Position numbers and translations under genes: made by a program | The notes under the pieces: model-generated | Told to the model about the DNA's origin: nothing | What the model saw: only the letters and a program-made list of their open reading frames with translations | Database searches by the model: none | DNA from: Xanthomonas arboricola | GTDB taxonomy: Bacteria; Pseudomonadota; Gammaproteobacteria; Xanthomonadales; Xanthomonadaceae | Reading direction: 5' to 3' | Assembly (NCBI RefSeq): GCF_002940665.1 | Contig: NZ_MIGY01000001.1 | Span: 1-64,000 of the forward strand | Length of the DNA stretch: 64,000 nt | In this document: positions 9,890-19,211 of the stretch, piece by piece | How the letters are laid out: every line of letters begins with the position of its first letter | How positions within the stretch are numbered: the first letter of the stretch is position 1

Positions 9890-11134
9890 CTACCCCACTT
9901 GCCCGCTGCTGCGACGCATCGGCGGCACGCGCAGATAGGTCACGCTGCGCCATAGCCATTCCATCGGCCCGAAGCGGAACAAGCGCAGCCACAACCGGCT
10001 CAGCACCACCTGCAGCGCAAACAGCGCCAGCGCGAACGGCAGCTGCCATACGCGCGGCAGTTGCTCGAAGTAGCCCAGCCCGTAACCATAGAAGATCCAC
10101 GTGCACAGCAACGACTGCATCAGGTAGTTGGTCAGCGCCATGCGTCCGGCAGGCGCAAGCCATGCCAGGCGCGGTGCCAGGCGCACCACCCACGCCGCAT
10201 AGCCCAGGCTCATCAGCGGGCCGGCAATCAGTGACAACGCGAATGCACCCGACAAACGCAGATCCAGGCGCGCCGGATCGATCCACGGCTCCAGCGCGTA
10301 ACTCACCCCCATCACGCCCAGCCCGAGCGGCAGCACGCCGTAGCGCAGGGCCCGAAACAGGCGCGGGAAGCGCTCGGGCGCGGCGATCGCGCCACTGCGC
10401 ACAAACCAGCTGCCCAGCAGGAACATGCCGAGCATCGCCGGGCCATTGATGCTCAGCCCGGTCATCGCCTGCCGCAGGTCGTGCCAGCGCTGAAGCGTCG
10501 CTTGCGCATAGCTGCCGCTGCCGAAGGCGGCGCGCTGTGCCTGCACGTTCGCTGCCGCCTGTTGCGCCGCATCGGCCATCGCGGCCTTCCATTCCACGGC
10601 AGCCGCCGGATCGAGCTGCATCAAGGTGCCAGCGACGCCATACAGCAGCATCAACGCGGGCGCGCAACAGTAGACCAGCGCGGCAAGCCACGGCAGCGTC
10701 ACCGTCGGCACCGAGCGTGTAGCGAGCAGCAACAAGGCCAGCAACGCGTAGGTCACCAGAATATCGCCAGACCACAGCAGCAGCGCATGTGCCAGCCCGA
10801 TCGCCAGCAGCCCGACGGTGCGACGCAGATAGATGCCGAAAAACCCGCGCCCGGCCTGCGCGGCGCGCTGCGCCATCACCGCAAACCCCATGCCGAACAG
10901 CAACGAGAACAGCGTGTAGAACTTGCCCTGCACCAACAGGTACACCAGCGCATCGGCGACCCGGTCGGCACCGTGCCAATGCGGCTCGACGCCGGTGATC
11001 GCCAGATCGAGCGGACCGACGAAGGCTTCGATGTTCATCAGGAGGATGCCCAGCAGCGCAAAACCGCGCAGCACATCCAGCACCGCGATGCGCTCGCTCA
11101 TTGCAATGGGCAGCAAAGGATCGCGCGGGGTCAT
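9890..11134 (-). CDS. DUF418 family polytopic membrane protein
   Basis: A 414-residue protein with about ten hydrophobic segments. The N-terminus is typical of the DUF418/YeiB family (VLDVLRGFALLGILLMNIEA), and the C-terminal DUF418 domain shows GRMALTNYLMQSLLCTWIFY and FGPMEWLWRSVTY. The molecular role is not established; some members are linked to growth under stress or transport. The start was placed at MTPRDPLLPIAM; a second methionine 33 bases downstream (MSERIAVLDV) is equally plausible. A GC-rich 8-bp hairpin at 11184-11204 lies upstream. Confidence 0.85.
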   Translation of the reverse strand: MTPRDPLLPIAMSERIAVLDVLRGFALLGILLMNIEAFVGPLDLAITGVEPHWHGADRVADALVYLLVQGKFYTLFSLLFGMGFAVMAQRAAQAGRGFFGIYLRRTVGLLAIGLAHALLLWSGDILVTYALLALLLLATRSVPTVTLPWLAALVYCCAPALMLLYGVAGTLMQLDPAAAVEWKAAMADAAQQAAANVQAQRAAFGSGSYAQATLQRWHDLRQAMTGLSINGPAMLGMFLLGSWFVRSGAIAAPERFPRLFRALRYGVLPLGLGVMGVSYALEPWIDPARLDLRLSGAFALSLIAGPLMSLGYAAWVVRLAPRLAWLAPAGRMALTNYLMQSLLCTWIFYGYGLGYFEQLPRVWQLPFALALFALQVVLSRLWLRLFRFGPMEWLWRSVTYLRVPPMRRSSGQVG

Positions 11135-11341
11135 CTCGGTCCGGACAGCGCGGCGCGGCAATCGCGGCGGGCAACATGCAAACGGCCCGCCGGGATGGCG
11201 GGCCGCAGAAACGCATCCGGCGAACGCTGGTCAGACCGGCACGATCGGCACCTGCAACCCGGCATCACCGCGCGGTGCATGCCCATCTTGCAGATTACCT
11301 GCATCGGTCTGCACACCACACCGACAGCGCGACGGCTGCGC

Positions 11342-11821
11342 TCAGTGGTGATGGCCGCCTTCGCCATGCACATGTCCATGGTCGCGCTCTTCCTGGGTGG
11401 CTTCACGCACCTCGATGATCTCCACATCGAAATGCAGGTCCTTACCGGCCATCGGGTGGTTGAGATCGACGTCGACCACGCTCATGCCGACCTTCTGCAC
11501 CGTCACTGCGCGCGGGCCGAAGTTGGTCTGCAGCACCACCTGGGTGCCCGGTACCAGCTTGGTGGCACCGAAGTGCTTCTTGGGCACGCGCTGGCTCAGG
11601 CCTTCGCGATATTCGCCGTACGCTTCAGTGGCCTTGACGTCCACACCGAAGCTGTCGCCGGCCTGCTTGTCCATCATGGCCGCTTCCAGGCCCGGAATGA
11701 TGTTGCCGTGGCCGATCATGATCGCCAACGGGTCACGCTCCTTGGAGCTCTCGATCGGTTCCTGGCCGAGCTCGGAAACGGTGTAGTGGAAGCGGACGAC
11801 GCTGTCTTTTTCGATCTTCAT
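11342..11821 (-). CDS. slyD: FKBP-type peptidyl-prolyl isomerase SlyD
   Basis: A 159-residue cytoplasmic prolyl isomerase and chaperone. It has the FKBP core (VVRFHYTVSELGQE, IIPGLEAAMMDKQAGDSF) with the IF chaperone domain inserted, and the NHPMAGKDLHFDVEI strand typical of SlyD. The C-terminal tail is His-rich (HGHVHGEGGHHH), a metal-binding feature linked in the family to nickel handling, though shorter than in Escherichia coli. Its 5' end is divergent from and close to the lipoprotein gene that starts at 11931. Confidence 0.93.
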   Translation of the reverse strand: MKIEKDSVVRFHYTVSELGQEPIESSKERDPLAIMIGHGNIIPGLEAAMMDKQAGDSFGVDVKATEAYGEYREGLSQRVPKKHFGATKLVPGTQVVLQTNFGPRAVTVQKVGMSVVDVDLNHPMAGKDLHFDVEIIEVREATQEERDHGHVHGEGGHHH

Positions 11822-11930
11822 GCCTGGCTCTGAATAGGCTGCCCGGTGGCAGACGGTGGAGGACGGCTTGTCGGCCGCCGGGTGCGCCGCCATCATGGCG
11901 ACCTTTCGAACCGCCCATTATCCCGGCTCC

Positions 11931-12476
11931 ATGCATATCACGCCAGTTTTCGCCGTCAGCGCCCGCCGCGCCGCGGCCAGTTCGTTGCTGGGACTGGTCG
12001 TGCTGCTGGGCGGTTGCGCACAGGCGCCGGTCCGTCGACCGGCAGCTGCCCCGCCACCGGCACCGCGCGTCTGGCCGCAGGTGCCGCCGTCCAACCCGGC
12101 CGCCGCCAACAATATCCTGATGCGAGCGCTGGGCTTGGTCGGCACGCCGTACCGCTTCGGCGGCAACACACCGGAGACCGGCTTCGACTGCAGCGGGCTG
12201 GTCACCTATGTCTACAAGGATGTGCTGGCGCTGGCGCTGCCACGCACCTCGCGTGAACTGGCCGCGGTGCAGGGCCCGCGCATCCCGCCGGAGACGTTGA
12301 CCACTGGCGATCTGGTGTTCTTCGGCTCCAGCGGCAACGTGACCCATGTCGGCATTTATGTCGGTGAGGGCCGCTTCGTGCATGCGCCCAACACCGGCGG
12401 TACCGTCCGGTTGGATTTCCTGGACGGCGCCTACTGGCGCGACCATTATTCAGGCTCAAAGCGGGTTTTGCCCTGA
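11931..12476 (+). CDS. NlpC/P60 family peptidoglycan endopeptidase, lipoprotein
   Basis: A 181-residue envelope hydrolase. The start gives a signal peptide ending in a lipobox (LLGGC), then a Pro/Ala linker. The NlpC/P60 domain follows, with catalytic cysteine in FDCSGLVTYVY and histidine in HVGIYVGEGRFVHAP. Proteins of this type cleave D-iGlu-mDAP links in cell-wall peptides. A second NlpC/P60 gene follows 109 bases downstream, and the two domains are close in sequence (GTPYRFGGNTPETGFDCSG against GTPYVWGGESTEGFDCSG), which suggests an old duplication. Confidence 0.9.
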   Translation: MHITPVFAVSARRAAASSLLGLVVLLGGCAQAPVRRPAAAPPPAPRVWPQVPPSNPAAANNILMRALGLVGTPYRFGGNTPETGFDCSGLVTYVYKDVLALALPRTSRELAAVQGPRIPPETLTTGDLVFFGSSGNVTHVGIYVGEGRFVHAPNTGGTVRLDFLDGAYWRDHYSGSKRVLP

Positions 12477-12585
12477 TATGCGATACACGTCACGTTTCAT
12501 AAAACGGAAATTTAACCTTTTTTGAACGTAACGATTCTTTCACCAGGGCATCATCCCGCATCGACAGCAGAATTGTGATTCCCGC

Positions 12586-13335
12586 GTGACGAACGACGAA
12601 CAGATCAACACTGGCGCCGCACCGCTTCCGCCCCGGAAACCGCTCCGCCTGCTATGCGCCACTGCCCTTTGGCTCGCAGCCTTACCCGCCCTGGCCCAGA
12701 CCGCCAACGGCACGCCATCCGCTCCGCAGACGACCACGCCAGACAGCGCCGTCGCCGCCGAGAAAGCCGCAACCCGCAGCCGCGCCGACGCCGCTGCCAC
12801 CGCAACACTGGCCGCCCTGCTTCCGCACCTGGCCGCCAACGACGCCATTCCGCTGATGGACCGCTCGGCAATGTTCGCCGGTGACCTCAGCCGCCTGCTG
12901 GCCAATTACGACGTTTCCCAGAGCGCGGCCAACGCTGCCCAGAACGCCGTCGCCGACAGCCGTGTCCAGGTGATCCTGCAACGCGCCATGGCCCTGCTCG
13001 GCACCCCGTACGTCTGGGGCGGCGAGTCCACCGAAGGTTTCGACTGCAGCGGCCTGGTCGGCTATGTGTTCAAGACCGCCCTGGGCATCGACCTGCCGCG
13101 TGTGTCGCGCGACATCGCACGCGACGAGTCTGCAGAACTGATCAAGGACCCCAACGCGCTCAAGGCAGGCGACCTGGTGTTCTTCGGCAGGCGTGGCCGC
13201 ATCGACCATGTGGGTCTGGTAGTCGGCGATGGCAAGTTCCTGCACGCTCCCAGCCGCGGCAAGGACGTGCGGGTGGATTCGCTGGCCAGCGGCTACTGGA
13301 GCGAGAAGTTCATCCAGGCGCGTCGGGTGCTTTGA
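12586..13335 (+). CDS. NlpC/P60 family peptidoglycan endopeptidase, secreted
   Basis: A 249-residue protein with a GTG start, an N-terminal signal segment (LLCATALWLAALPALAQ) and a low-complexity region of about 100 residues. A C-terminal NlpC/P60 domain has the catalytic cysteine in FDCSGLVGYVF and the histidine in HVGLVVGDGKFLHAP. Unlike the upstream paralogue it has no lipobox, so a periplasmic location is likely. The AT-rich 12480-12540 stretch before it may hold its own promoter. Confidence 0.9.
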   Translation: MTNDEQINTGAAPLPPRKPLRLLCATALWLAALPALAQTANGTPSAPQTTTPDSAVAAEKAATRSRADAAATATLAALLPHLAANDAIPLMDRSAMFAGDLSRLLANYDVSQSAANAAQNAVADSRVQVILQRAMALLGTPYVWGGESTEGFDCSGLVGYVFKTALGIDLPRVSRDIARDESAELIKDPNALKAGDLVFFGRRGRIDHVGLVVGDGKFLHAPSRGKDVRVDSLASGYWSEKFIQARRVL

Positions 13336-13363
13336 CCTGAGCATCTGACCCACTGCATGACAG

Positions 13364-13391
13364 AAAGGCCGCGGAGATTCCGCGGCCTTTT
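13364..13391 (+). terminator. Rho-independent terminator
   Basis: The stem AAAGGCCGCGG / CCGCGGCCTTT with a five-base loop and a short T run lies 29 bases after the NlpC/P60 stop. It could also serve the convergent thioesterase gene. Confidence 0.85.
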
Positions 13392-13481
13392 GCGTTGTGG
13401 GCAGTCTTTGCGCCGAAGCTCCCTGCCGCCGCCGCGCACGCCTCTGGATCGCGTACGCATGCCGCGCGCGTTGCCCCACGG

Positions 13482-13973
13482 TCAGCGTGCAGCAGCGGCC
13501 TGGTAATGCGCCATGGTGTCCTCGATGCCCTTGCTCAGTTCCATCACCTTGAGCGCGTATTCGGCCAGGCGCTGGTCTTCCGGCGTGTCCGGCTGCCAGG
13601 AGGGCACTGCCACCGGGGTGATGCCGTCCGGGTCCATCGCCACGAACACGATGATGCAATGCGTGCATAACCGCGAGTCGCCGCCCATCGGGCTGCGCGC
13701 CCGCACATCGATGGCAAAGTGCATGCTGGTGCGGCCGGTATAGACCAGCTTGGCGGACACTGCGACCAGATCGCCGATCCGTACCGGCGCCACGAAGCGA
13801 ATGCCGCCCACCGCCACGGTGACGCAGTAATGCCCGCTCCAGCCGCTTGCCGCGGCAAAGCCGACCTGATCGATCCACTTCATCACTACCCCGCCGTGCA
13901 CCTTGCCGCCGAAGTTGACGTCGCTGGGCTCGGCCAGAAAACGAAACGTCAGATCACGCTGTTTGCCAATCAC
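13482..13973 (-). CDS. Hotdog-fold acyl-CoA thioesterase
   Basis: A 163-residue single-hotdog protein of the YciA/BACH acyl-CoA hydrolase type. The diagnostic segments are FGGKVHGGVVMKWIDQVGFA, the catalytic-region equivalent of NxxGxxxGG...D, and the later GRTSMHFAIDVRARSP. It hydrolyses acyl-CoA esters in the cytoplasm; the chain-length preference cannot be read. The start is a GTG (IGKQRDLTFRFL). Confidence 0.88.
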   Translation of the reverse strand: MIGKQRDLTFRFLAEPSDVNFGGKVHGGVVMKWIDQVGFAAASGWSGHYCVTVAVGGIRFVAPVRIGDLVAVSAKLVYTGRTSMHFAIDVRARSPMGGDSRLCTHCIIVFVAMDPDGITPVAVPSWQPDTPEDQRLAEYALKVMELSKGIEDTMAHYQAAAAR

Positions 13974-14335
13974 CGCCCGCCCTCGTCAATAGATGGGCGG
14001 GCAGTGTGCCATGCGGGTGGACTACCAGTGCGCACAACGGCAATGCCTTGGCGCATCGTCCATCAGCGCCGATGCGTCAAGCGGGGACCTGGCGCCTCCA
14101 GGGTTTCCCGCCTGCGTAGACACAACATGGGAAAGTGCGGTTGCCGCACTTCAGCATCCGCCGCAGGCGCGCTCCCGGCGTTGCTGGTCGACCAGTCGCT
14201 GCACCGCAGAGCGGTCTGCTCGAACGGGTCGTCGGCCAACGACCGCCGCACCAACATGCCCTCGACGCTGTGCAACTCAGGCAGCTACTGCAGGCGATTG
14301 CACAGCGTTGGAAATCCAACGCGCATCGGTGGCGG
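13974..14335 (+). other. Intergenic, no gene seen
   Basis: 362 bases lie between the 5' end of the thioesterase and the 3' end of the symporter, both on the minus strand. No coding pattern, clear terminator or RNA gene is visible. Confidence 0.5.
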
Positions 14336-15688
14336 TCAGCGCTGCGTCGGCGCGCGATCGGTCAGCGGATCTTCCAGCCCCACATTGGTCGATGCCGACT
14401 CGTAGACCGCCTTGTCGAGCAGGCCGGTTTCCTTGGCCACCAGCACCGGCACCAGCATCTGCCCGGTCACGTTGGTCATGGTGCGCATCATGTCGAGGAT
14501 GCGGTCGATCGCATACAGATAACCGATCACTTCCAGCGGCAGGTTGGCCGCACTCAGCACCACCGTGGCCATGATCACCGCAGTGCCGGGCACGCCGGCC
14601 GTGCCGAAACTACCCAGCACCGAGGCGATCAACACCACGAAGTACTGGTTGGCGGTCAGCGGTACGCCGGTGTATTGGGCGATGAACACCGCGCACAGGG
14701 CCGGGAAGATCGCACCGCAGCCATCCATCTTGATGCTGGCACCCAGCGGCACCGCAAACGCGGCGTAGTCCTTGCTGACGCCCAGGTTATGCGTGATCGA
14801 ACGCATCGCCACCGGCATCGCGGCAAAGCTCGATGAACTGACGAAGGCCACCTGCATACCCGGCGCCGCGCCGCGGAAGAACTTCCACGGATTCAATCCA
14901 TGCAGCAACAACAGGCTGCTGTAGACCACCACGATATGGATCGTGCAGGCCACATACAGCGCCAGCACGAAGTTGCCGAACGGCAGCAGCTTCTCGAAAC
15001 CATAGCTGCCGACCAGGCTGGCGATCAGCCCGAAGGTGCCGAGCGGGGTCATCTCCAGCACGAAGCGGGTGACCTGGATCATGATGTCGCTCAACTGCGC
15101 GGTGAGCTTGCGTGCTTCGGCCACGCGCTCGCCGAGCTTGACCATCGCAAAGCCCAGCAGCGCGGCGAAGAAGATCACCGGCAGGATCGATCCGCGCCCG
15201 GCAGCCAGCACCGTTTCGCCGGCCGCATTGGTCTTGGTGCCGATACCGGTCAGTGCGTAGAACGGATTGGAGGGCACCACGTCCAGCAGCACCTTGATCG
15301 GGCTGGGCACATCGCGCGGTTTCCAGGCCGAATCCACGCTCAGGCTGAAATGCCCGGCGCCGGGTTGCATCAAGGTGCCCACCGCCAGGCCTACGCCCAC
15401 CGCCAGCGCGGCGGTGATGACGAACCACAGGAAGGTGCGCCCACCGAGCGCGGCGACGGATTTTTGCCCGTGCAGCGAGGAGATCGCATTGATCACCGCA
15501 AAGAACACCAGCGGGATCGCGATCATCTTGATCAGGGTGACGTACAGATCGCCGAGTGGGCCGAACCACACATCGGCCGCCGGGCCCATGGCCCAGCCGG
15601 CCAGCGCGCCGAGCACGAAGCCGGCCACCACGCGTTGCCAGAACGGAATGCGCAACCAGGCCGAGACCAATGTCATGCGTCGAATCAT
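14336..15688 (-). CDS. Dicarboxylate/amino acid:cation symporter (DAACS family)
   Basis: A 450-residue inner-membrane transporter of the GltP/DctA family that takes up C4-dicarboxylates or acidic amino acids with Na+ or H+. Family signatures present are the serine-rich loop VAFVSSSSFAAMP (re-entrant HP1), the substrate-site region IKMDGCGAIFPALCAVFIAQ, SFGTAGVPGTAVI (HP2) and AIDRILDMMRTMTNVTGQ (TM8). The DGCGAIFPA variant in place of the common DGTAIY suggests the GltT/unassigned branch rather than DctA. The substrate is not certain. The start could be MIRRMTLVS (used) or MTLVS. Confidence 0.92.
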   Translation of the reverse strand: MIRRMTLVSAWLRIPFWQRVVAGFVLGALAGWAMGPAADVWFGPLGDLYVTLIKMIAIPLVFFAVINAISSLHGQKSVAALGGRTFLWFVITAALAVGVGLAVGTLMQPGAGHFSLSVDSAWKPRDVPSPIKVLLDVVPSNPFYALTGIGTKTNAAGETVLAAGRGSILPVIFFAALLGFAMVKLGERVAEARKLTAQLSDIMIQVTRFVLEMTPLGTFGLIASLVGSYGFEKLLPFGNFVLALYVACTIHIVVVYSSLLLLHGLNPWKFFRGAAPGMQVAFVSSSSFAAMPVAMRSITHNLGVSKDYAAFAVPLGASIKMDGCGAIFPALCAVFIAQYTGVPLTANQYFVVLIASVLGSFGTAGVPGTAVIMATVVLSAANLPLEVIGYLYAIDRILDMMRTMTNVTGQMLVPVLVAKETGLLDKAVYESASTNVGLEDPLTDRAPTQR

Positions 15689-15818
15689 CCGGGGGGAGAG
15701 TGCATGCACCATAGCCCAGGCCCGCGCCGCCGGCGAGGTCACGACTGGAACAGCGGCGTGTCATCCGTGTGACACCAGGCATCCCGGCATAATGCGCACT
15801 GATTCAGTCACGAGTTCG

Positions 15819-17525
15819 ATGCCGATGCGTTACCGCCTGCCTGCCCTCGCCGCCCTGACCACCCTGTGTATCGCCGCCTGCGCGTCCAGCGCCGGCACCG
15901 GCGCATCCGCGCCCGCCGCCGTGCGCGTGGAGGTGCCGCAGGTGACGCATCCCGCCGGCGAGACGCCGCAATGGTGGTACCGCTCTGGTGCAGCGCGCGC
16001 AGCCGGCAACGGCGCAATGGCCGGGCGCGCGCGCAACGTGATCCTGTTCCTGGGCGACGGCATGAGCCTGACCACGGTCGCGGCAGCGCGCATCCTGGAT
16101 GGCCAGCGCAAGGGCGGGCCGGGCGAAGAGAACCTGCTGTCGTGGGAGCAGTTCCCCGCCACCGCTTTCAGCAAGACCTACAACACCGATTCGCAGACGC
16201 CGGATTCGGCCGGCACCATGACCGCGATCACCACCGGGGTGAAGTCGCATATGGGCGCGATCGGCGTCAGCAGCGGCAACCGCAGCGACTGCGCCGACAG
16301 CCTGGGCAAGGGCCTGCTGAGCTGGCTGCAGCTGGCCGACAGTGCCGGCATGGCCACCGGCATCGTCACCACCACTCGCCTGACCCACGCCACCCCGGCG
16401 GCGACCTATGCGCATTCGCCTGACCGCAACTGGGAAAACGATACCGACCTGCCCGAGTCCGCCCGCACTGCCGGCTGCCAGGACATCGCCCAGCAACTGC
16501 TGTCCAGCGCGCGCTTCGGGCGTGGCCCGCAGGTGGTGCTGGGCGGCGGACGCAGCCAGTTCCAGACCGTGCAGGAGCGCGATCCGGAATACGACGACAA
16601 GGTCGGCCTGCGCCTGGACGGCCGCGATCTGGTCGCCGAGTGGAAGCAGGCGCACCCGCAGGGCGCCTATGTCTGGAACGAACAACAGCTGAAAGCGGCC
16701 GCCGGCGCGCCCGCGCTGCTGGGCCTGTTCGAGCCGGATCACATGCAGTTCGATCACGACCGCAATCGCACTCCGCAAGGCGAGCCCAGCCTGACCGAGA
16801 TGACCCGCACCGCGATCCAGTCGCTGTCGCGCGACCCGAACGGCTTCGTGCTGATGGTCGAAGGCGGCCGTATCGATCACGCCAACCACGCCGGCAATGC
16901 CTACCGTGCGCTCGACGAAACCGTGTCGCTGTCCAACGCGGTGCGCACTGCGGTGCAGACCGCGCCGGCGGACACGCTGATCATCGTCACCGCCGACCAT
17001 TCGCATACGCTCAACTTCGTCGGCTACCCGGTGCGCGGCAACCCGATCCTGGGCAAGGTGCGCGGTACCGGCGGCGAGGAAGGCGACCGCAGCCAACTGG
17101 CCACTGACCTGGCCGGCCAGCCCTACACCACGCTGAGCTACGCCAACGGCCCCGGCTACACCGGCGCCAGCAACGCGCAGCCGGCCGGCCCCAAGAAGTA
17201 CCCGCACGAGCCCAGCAGCAACGAGCCGGCCGCCGGGCGCCCGGACCTGACCCACGTCGACACCGAGGCGCCCAGCTACATGCAGGAATCGCTGGTGCCG
17301 ACCAAGTCCGAAAGCCATGGCGGCGAAGACGTCGGCATCTGGGCCACCGGCCCGGGCAGCGCGGCCTTCCGCGGCACGCTGGAAGAGAACGTGATCTACC
17401 ACGTCATCGTCCAGGCCACCCCGCGCCTGCGCGAGCGCCTGTGCAAGGCCGGCACCTGCGACAGCGCCGGCGTACCGGTGGAGTTGCCGCAGTCGGCAAC
17501 GTTCGAGACTGCGGCCAAGCGCTGA
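15819..17525 (+). CDS. Alkaline phosphatase, lipoprotein
   Basis: A 568-residue alkaline phosphatase of the PhoA superfamily. A short signal ends in lipobox IAAC. Metal and active-site motifs are visible: VILFLGDGMSL (first Asp ligand), DSAGTMTA with the Ser/Thr nucleophile region, MVEGGRIDHANHAGNA and VTADHSHTL. It would hydrolyse phosphomonoesters in the periplasm or at the outer membrane. Length is somewhat above E. coli PhoA. An in-frame ATG at 15792 would add nine residues before the signal, so the later ATG was chosen. tilS follows after 64 bases. Confidence 0.92.
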   Translation: MPMRYRLPALAALTTLCIAACASSAGTGASAPAAVRVEVPQVTHPAGETPQWWYRSGAARAAGNGAMAGRARNVILFLGDGMSLTTVAAARILDGQRKGGPGEENLLSWEQFPATAFSKTYNTDSQTPDSAGTMTAITTGVKSHMGAIGVSSGNRSDCADSLGKGLLSWLQLADSAGMATGIVTTTRLTHATPAATYAHSPDRNWENDTDLPESARTAGCQDIAQQLLSSARFGRGPQVVLGGGRSQFQTVQERDPEYDDKVGLRLDGRDLVAEWKQAHPQGAYVWNEQQLKAAAGAPALLGLFEPDHMQFDHDRNRTPQGEPSLTEMTRTAIQSLSRDPNGFVLMVEGGRIDHANHAGNAYRALDETVSLSNAVRTAVQTAPADTLIIVTADHSHTLNFVGYPVRGNPILGKVRGTGGEEGDRSQLATDLAGQPYTTLSYANGPGYTGASNAQPAGPKKYPHEPSSNEPAAGRPDLTHVDTEAPSYMQESLVPTKSESHGGEDVGIWATGPGSAAFRGTLEENVIYHVIVQATPRLRERLCKAGTCDSAGVPVELPQSATFETAAKR

Positions 17526-17589
17526 TGGGCCGGCTGCGCGGAGCGCGAGTGGCGGCACCGGCGAGTCATACCTCGCCGCCCGCGTCCGG

Positions 17590-18915
17590 ATGCAGCGTCG
17601 CAGCAAGCTCGCTGCGGCGATGACCGGATTGCCGCAACCCGCACCGCCGCCCGCCCCGGTGCTGGTCGCCTACAGCGGCGGCGTGGATTCGAGCGTCTTG
17701 CTGCATCTGCTGGCAGCGACACCGCGTTACCGCGACACGGGGCTGCGTGCGGTGCATGTGCATCATGGCCTGCATGCCGATGCCGACGCCTGGGCCGCGC
17801 ATTGCCAGCGCCAGTGCGATGCCTTGCGAGTTCCATTGCAGGTCGCGCACGTGCAGGTCGCGCGCGACAGCGGCCTGGGGCTGGAAGCAGCGGCACGCCA
17901 CGCACGCCACGCCGCATTTGCCGCCGCGCTGGCGCCGGGCGAATGGCTGGCGCTGGCGCACCATCGCGACGATCAGGCCGAAACCTTCCTGCTGCGCGCA
18001 CTGCGCGCTTCCGGCCCGGACGGCTTGGCCGCGATGCGCGCGCAGCGTCCTTTCGCCGCCGGCATGCTGTGGCGTCCCTTGCTGCATCACGCGCGCGCCG
18101 AGGTGCAGGCGTATGCGCAGGCACATCGCCTGCAGTGGATCGAAGACCCCAGCAATGCCGACGCCCGCCACGACCGCAACTTCCTGCGTACCCGGCTGAT
18201 GCCCGTACTGCAGCAGCGTTGGCCACAGGCCGCCGAGGCACTGGCGCGCAGCGCGCAGCTGAGCGCCGATGCCAGCGACCTGCTGCTGCAAGAAGACTGC
18301 GCACTACTGCCTGATCTGCTGACCTCCGCCGGCGCACTGGATCTGCAAGTGTTGCGTGCGCAGCCGGCAACACGTTGGCCGCGGCTGCTGCGCGCCTGGG
18401 TGGCTGCAGCGCAGGCGCCACCGCTGCCTGCGCACGGCGTGGCCGCACTGGAGCGGGAAATCGACGACGACGCGCCGGATCGGCAGGCCTGCTTTGCCTG
18501 GCAACAGGTGCAGGTGCGGCGCTGGCGCCAGTGCCTGTACCTGCTGCGTTCGCATACCGCGTGGCCGGCGTCATGGCAGACCAGCTGGGATGGCGCCACC
18601 CCGCTGCCGCTGCCGGACGGCGCATGCCTGCAGTTGCAGGGCGCACCCGGCCTGCGCTTCGCGCAACCGCTGCTGGTGCGCGCACGCCGGGGTGGCGAAC
18701 GCATCGTGTTGCCGCAACGCGCGCATGCGCATCGGCTCAAGCACCTGCTGCAGGCGCTGGATCTACCGCCCTGGCAACGCGCGCGCCTGCCGGTGCTGTG
18801 GGCCGGCGACCAGGTGCTGGCAGCCGGCGACCACATCGTCTCGGCGGCATTGAGCGACTGGCTGCGCGCACATGGCGCGTCCTTGCAGTGGCGCGACCAC
18901 GCCAATGCGAATTGA
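17590..18915 (+). CDS. tilS: tRNA(Ile)-lysidine synthase
   Basis: A 441-residue ATP-dependent ligase that converts C34 of the CAU-anticodon tRNA-Ile to lysidine. The PP-loop [14 protein letters not shown], the [13 protein letters not shown] motif and the [23 protein letters not shown] segment are diagnostic. The C-terminal TilS domain follows ([10 protein letters not shown]...[11 protein letters not shown]). It is essential in most bacteria. The true start may be the ATG used or the downstream MTGLPQP. xseB and ispA follow at short spacing. Confidence 0.95.
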   Translation: MQRRSKLAAAMTGLPQPAPPPAPVLVAYSGGVDSSVLLHLLAATPRYRDTGLRAVHVHHGLHADADAWAAHCQRQCDALRVPLQVAHVQVARDSGLGLEAAARHARHAAFAAALAPGEWLALAHHRDDQAETFLLRALRASGPDGLAAMRAQRPFAAGMLWRPLLHHARAEVQAYAQAHRLQWIEDPSNADARHDRNFLRTRLMPVLQQRWPQAAEALARSAQLSADASDLLLQEDCALLPDLLTSAGALDLQVLRAQPATRWPRLLRAWVAAAQAPPLPAHGVAALEREIDDDAPDRQACFAWQQVQVRRWRQCLYLLRSHTAWPASWQTSWDGATPLPLPDGACLQLQGAPGLRFAQPLLVRARRGGERIVLPQRAHAHRLKHLLQALDLPPWQRARLPVLWAGDQVLAAGDHIVSAALSDWLRAHGASLQWRDHANAN

Positions 18916-18946
18916 CCCGCCTGCCTGCGCGCCGCACACTTTGACG

Positions 18947-19210
18947 ATGGTCAAAAAATCCTTGAACGAAACCTCCCCGGTCGCCCGCTTCGAACAGTCG
19001 CTGGAAGAACTCGAGCAACTGGTGCAGAAGATGGAAGTCGGCGACCAGAGCCTGGAGCAATCGCTCACCGCCTACGAGCGCGGCATCGGCCTGTACCGCG
19101 ACTGCCAGCAGGCACTGGAACAGGCCGAACTGCGCGTGCGCATGCTGACCGACCCCGCGCGCCCCGATCTGGCCGAAGACTTCCAGGCGCCGTCGCAGGA
19201 CGGCGGCTGA
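18947..19210 (+). CDS. xseB: Exodeoxyribonuclease VII small subunit
   Basis: An 87-residue protein containing the XseB signature [19 protein letters not shown] and [20 protein letters not shown], of normal length for the family. It pairs with XseA (not in this window) to degrade single-stranded DNA. One base separates its stop from the ispA start, the common xseB-ispA arrangement. Confidence 0.95.
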   Translation: MVKKSLNETSPVARFEQSLEELEQLVQKMEVGDQSLEQSLTAYERGIGLYRDCQQALEQAELRVRMLTDPARPDLAEDFQAPSQDGG

Positions 19211-19211
19211 G

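Noticed and set aside
15804-17606. 600-codon open frame antisense to the alkaline phosphatase
   Set aside because: GC-driven antisense frame; all PhoA motifs are on the plus strand.
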